Source: an uncultured Erysipelotrichaceae bacterium
GTDB lineage: Bacteria > Bacillota_I > Bacilli_A > Erysipelotrichales > Coprobacillaceae
Length of the DNA: 6,750 nt
Direction of reading: 5' to 3'
Assembly: GCA_945981915.1 (NCBI GenBank)
Contig: CAMFRJ010000067.1
Location: 1-6,750 of the forward strand
In this document: in pieces, positions 4,811 to 6,750 of the stretch
How the letters are laid out: each line of letters opens with the position of its first letter
How positions within the stretch are numbered: position 1 is the stretch's first letter
Translations under genes and position numbers: made by a program
The notes under the pieces: model-generated
What the model saw: only the letters and a program-made list of their open reading frames with translations
Database searches by the model: none
What the model was told of the DNA's origin: nothing

Positions 4811-6750
4811 ATGAAAAAAATTATAAAGAAAGTAACAGCTATATGTCTTGCGGTTTTAACAGTTTTTAGTTTTGTACCAGCAAATAATGGTATGTTTGTT
4901 CAGAATGTTTATGCAGAGCCCTCGACTTCTTTTAAAACTTGTTCCTATGGCTTCGCAAATGGAACAATAAAATTTTTTTTAGAAAAGGGAACTTTTTATT
5001 ATAGTGAAGTTGATAAAACACTTAATTTTAATAACGATGCAGTTATCGCTTTAGATACTTGGGATTATGAAGAGATTTATGTAACTGCAGAGGATGCAGC
5101 AATAAAAGGTGACTCTCCATATATAAAATTATTGCGTTTTGTTTCAGATGCAAAATTAACACTTACTGCTAATGGAATAACAGAAACGGTATCTTTATTA
5201 GATATTATAAAAACAAGCTATCCAAATGTAGAAGGTCTTAGATATGCAGCTAAACCCGAGTTAAGTAATTTAAAAATCACAGACAGTGGTACGAAGAATA
5301 ATGAATATCTGTCAAAAGATTCAACTATTTCGATTGCATGTGATTACTCTTTTAAAAGACCTAGCCTGATTTATGATGACCCGTTACCAATTAGTGAGTA
5401 TGATATAAATGTGACAGTGAATGGTGTCAATGTTCCGAAGAATAGTATAGTTATAGATAGTCAAAATCAAAAAATAAAGGTAAATGACTTAGTATTTGCT
5501 GCTCCTAGATATGCAATGAACGGGAAAACTGGTACTTTTGATGTAGAAGTATCTATGAAGGATAGGTTAGGTAACTCATCGAATGTGAGTGGTTCAATAA
5601 AAGTAGATTTAGAAGCACCTACTATTAGAAAGATAACTGCAAAATGGGTAGATGGTGAAAATGGCAAAGTATTTATAGGTACGGAATATACCGGAAAACC
5701 TACCATATCCTTTACCCCGGTCGAAAAGGGTTCAGGATTTAAATTAGCAAAGGTTAAGGATGGAAACACTGAATTACCATTATCTTATACGTTTGATTTC
5801 TCTAATGGACTTATATACACTGTTGATTTTTCAGAGTATAATGAAGTCACTCCTGTGTTCTATGTAGAGGATGCTAATGGCAATATAGGTGAATATTCGT
5901 TAAGTCAAGTTTTAGGAAGTGCCGGAAATACTGCTATAAAAGGTCTCCCTACTGTAGATTTCACTATGGAGGGTGGTACTCAGGCAGGAGATTGGTATAA
6001 GGGAAATTCCTTAACATTAAAAGCTACAGCAACCAACAATTTAGGCGGTATTTCAAAAGTTGTCTATAAAATAGGTAATAAAGAAGAAGTTACGTCTAAT
6101 GTTAGTGGAGTAACGTATCAATTTTCTGAGAATGTTACTCATTTAGCTAATAATAATGGTATTCTCGATGTTAGTGTATCCGTATATGATAACAATAGTA
6201 ATGTGCGTAAGATTGTTAAACAGTTTAAAATAGATAATGTTGCACCAGTCTTAAACAATAAGAGTATTTCTGGTGAGTATTCTATATATGACAAGATTGC
6301 TTATGTTAATGGGGAATTGACAATTTCCGGAGAAGTCGTCGAATCTCAATCAGGATTAAATATTGTAAAGTTATATAAAAATGGCATCTTAGTTTCAAAT
6401 AACTTACCTTATAAAATTACAGATAATGGAGTGTATTCTGTAGAATTGGTTGATAATGCTGGCAACAAAAAAGTTTACAATTTATCAGATTTCTTTGGAA
6501 AAGATGTAGATAGAATTGTAGTTTCTAAGAATGTCCCAAGTATATCTATAGAATCTTTATCAGGTGGAGTAAAGATTAATGATATTGATTGGTATAAGTC
6601 TTTAGATTCTGTTAAATATAGTGTCAATTGTGATAATCTCTTATCTACAGAAGTTAAGGTAAAAAATGGAAGTTCTGAAATAGAATTAGAACCTGTAAAG
6701 GGTACTGGAGAAAGTTACTTTGTATCTTTAAAAAATCTAAAAGATGGTAT
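4811..6750 (+). CDS. Secreted multi-Ig-like-domain surface protein (3' partial)
   Basis: The frame has no stop from the ATG to the right edge: 646 codons are visible and the C-terminus is missing. The protein begins with a signal peptide: a KKIIKK charged start, a hydrophobic core (about 8-23) and a likely signal peptidase I site after VYA (33-35). Residues 36 to about 148 form a region I do not recognise. From about 149 the protein is built of beta-rich Ig-like modules. Boundaries resemble bacterial Ig repeats: DLEAPTI (266-272), IDNVAPVL (475-482), DANGN (354-358), DNAGN (548-552) and DWYK at 394-397 and 593-596. Matching landmarks recur every 194-209 residues, so a two-domain unit seems to repeat. 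Such proteins are usually cell-surface stalks, adhesins or carbohydrate-binding proteins. Anchoring (LPxTG, SLH or other) cannot be judged without the end. The gene lies just downstream of tetR, and its T8 run at 4973 could make it phase-variable. Specific function is unknown. Confidence 0.85.
   Translation, partial: MKKIIKKVTAICLAVLTVFSFVPANNGMFVQNVYAEPSTSFKTCSYGFANGTIKFFLEKGTFYYSEVDKTLNFNNDAVIALDTWDYEEIYVTAEDAAIKGDSPYIKLLRFVSDAKLTLTANGITETVSLLDIIKTSYPNVEGLRYAAKPELSNLKITDSGTKNNEYLSKDSTISIACDYSFKRPSLIYDDPLPISEYDINVTVNGVNVPKNSIVIDSQNQKIKVNDLVFAAPRYAMNGKTGTFDVEVSMKDRLGNSSNVSGSIKVDLEAPTIRKITAKWVDGENGKVFIGTEYTGKPTISFTPVEKGSGFKLAKVKDGNTELPLSYTFDFSNGLIYTVDFSEYNEVTPVFYVEDANGNIGEYSLSQVLGSAGNTAIKGLPTVDFTMEGGTQAGDWYKGNSLTLKATATNNLGGISKVVYKIGNKEEVTSNVSGVTYQFSENVTHLANNNGILDVSVSVYDNNSNVRKIVKQFKIDNVAPVLNNKSISGEYSIYDKIAYVNGELTISGEVVESQSGLNIVKLYKNGILVSNNLPYKITDNGVYSVELVDNAGNKKVYNLSDFFGKDVDRIVVSKNVPSISIESLSGGVKINDIDWYKSLDSVKYSVNCDNLLSTEVKVKNGSSEIELEPVKGTGESYFVSLKNLKDG
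4973..4980 (+). repeat. T8 homopolymer inside the surface-protein gene
   Basis: Eight T in a row cover codons 55-57 (Phe-Phe-Leu). Losing one T gives TTT TTT TAG, an immediate stop. Gaining one T gives a TAG after seven further codons. The tract sits shortly after the signal peptide, a typical place for contingency loci, but AT-rich genomes also carry such runs by chance. Confidence 0.5.
5948..6750 (+). repeat. Protein-level tandem repeat of about 196 residues
   Basis: The unit starting at P380 (5948) reappears at P576 (6536). Shared landmarks in order are an upstream D-x-x-GN-xxx-Y-x-LS segment (354-364 and 548-558), a Pro-start strand (PTVDF / PSISI), a Gly-rich turn, DWYK and a following beta strand. 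The second copy is cut by the window edge. I see no long nucleotide-level identity, so the copies are diverged. Each unit probably holds two Ig-like domains. Confidence 0.6.

Noticed and set aside
4811..4915. Lipoprotein signal (Cys12 in the hydrophobic core)
   Set aside because: The residues before Cys12 are TAI, which do not fit a lipobox (a small residue is needed at -1). The VYA site at 33-35 fits signal peptidase I better.
5467..5769. Reverse-strand 100-residue open frame inside the surface-protein gene
   Set aside because: It is antisense to a continuous frame with signal peptide and ribosome binding site. Its product has no recognisable features.
1..6750. CRISPR array, tRNA or rRNA gene
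   Set aside because: No regularly spaced identical repeats, tRNA-like cloverleaf with a T-loop motif, or rRNA-like conserved stretch was seen on either strand.

Overview
The window is low-GC DNA from a Gram-positive-type anaerobe. The likely source is a gut Bacillota, perhaps Erysipelotrichia/Coprobacillaceae or a related clostridial lineage. This rests on AT-rich codon use, strong AGGAGG ribosome binding sites, U-tailed hairpin terminators, and the pairing of an iron-sulfur flavin oxidoreductase with a HypA-like protein. The placement is an inference from gene content and style, not from a database match.

Region 1 (1-2113) is the end of a redox operon. It holds a left-truncated FAD/NAD(P) iron-sulfur oxidoreductase of the GltD/dihydropyrimidine-dehydrogenase type, whose stop overlaps the start of hypA (TAATG). 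An intrinsic terminator follows hypA. Region 2 (2114-3850) is a two-gene unit, an AEC-family permease followed 7 bases later by a GNAT acetyltransferase with an unusual N-terminal extension. It is closed by a clear terminator.

Region 3 (3851-6750) looks different. About 150 bases without a recognisable gene lead to a near-consensus sigma-A promoter whose -35 box is one arm of a perfect 15-base palindrome. This is a good candidate for the operator of the TetR-family gene that follows. The leucine codon use of tetR differs from that of its neighbours. A 136-base AT-rich gap with foldable repeats then leads to a secreted protein that runs off the right edge (646 codons visible, no stop). That protein has a signal peptide, an N-terminal region I do not recognise, and alternating Ig-like modules with a period of about 195-210 residues. 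An eight-T run early in the gene is placed so that slippage in either direction would end translation within about ten codons.

The most notable part is the right third: a self-regulated-looking TetR gene directly upstream of a large, repeat-built, possibly slippage-switched surface protein. Whether the regulator controls the surface gene is not shown. The left two thirds is ordinary metabolic and transport gene content, apart from a hypA with no visible nickel-enzyme genes.
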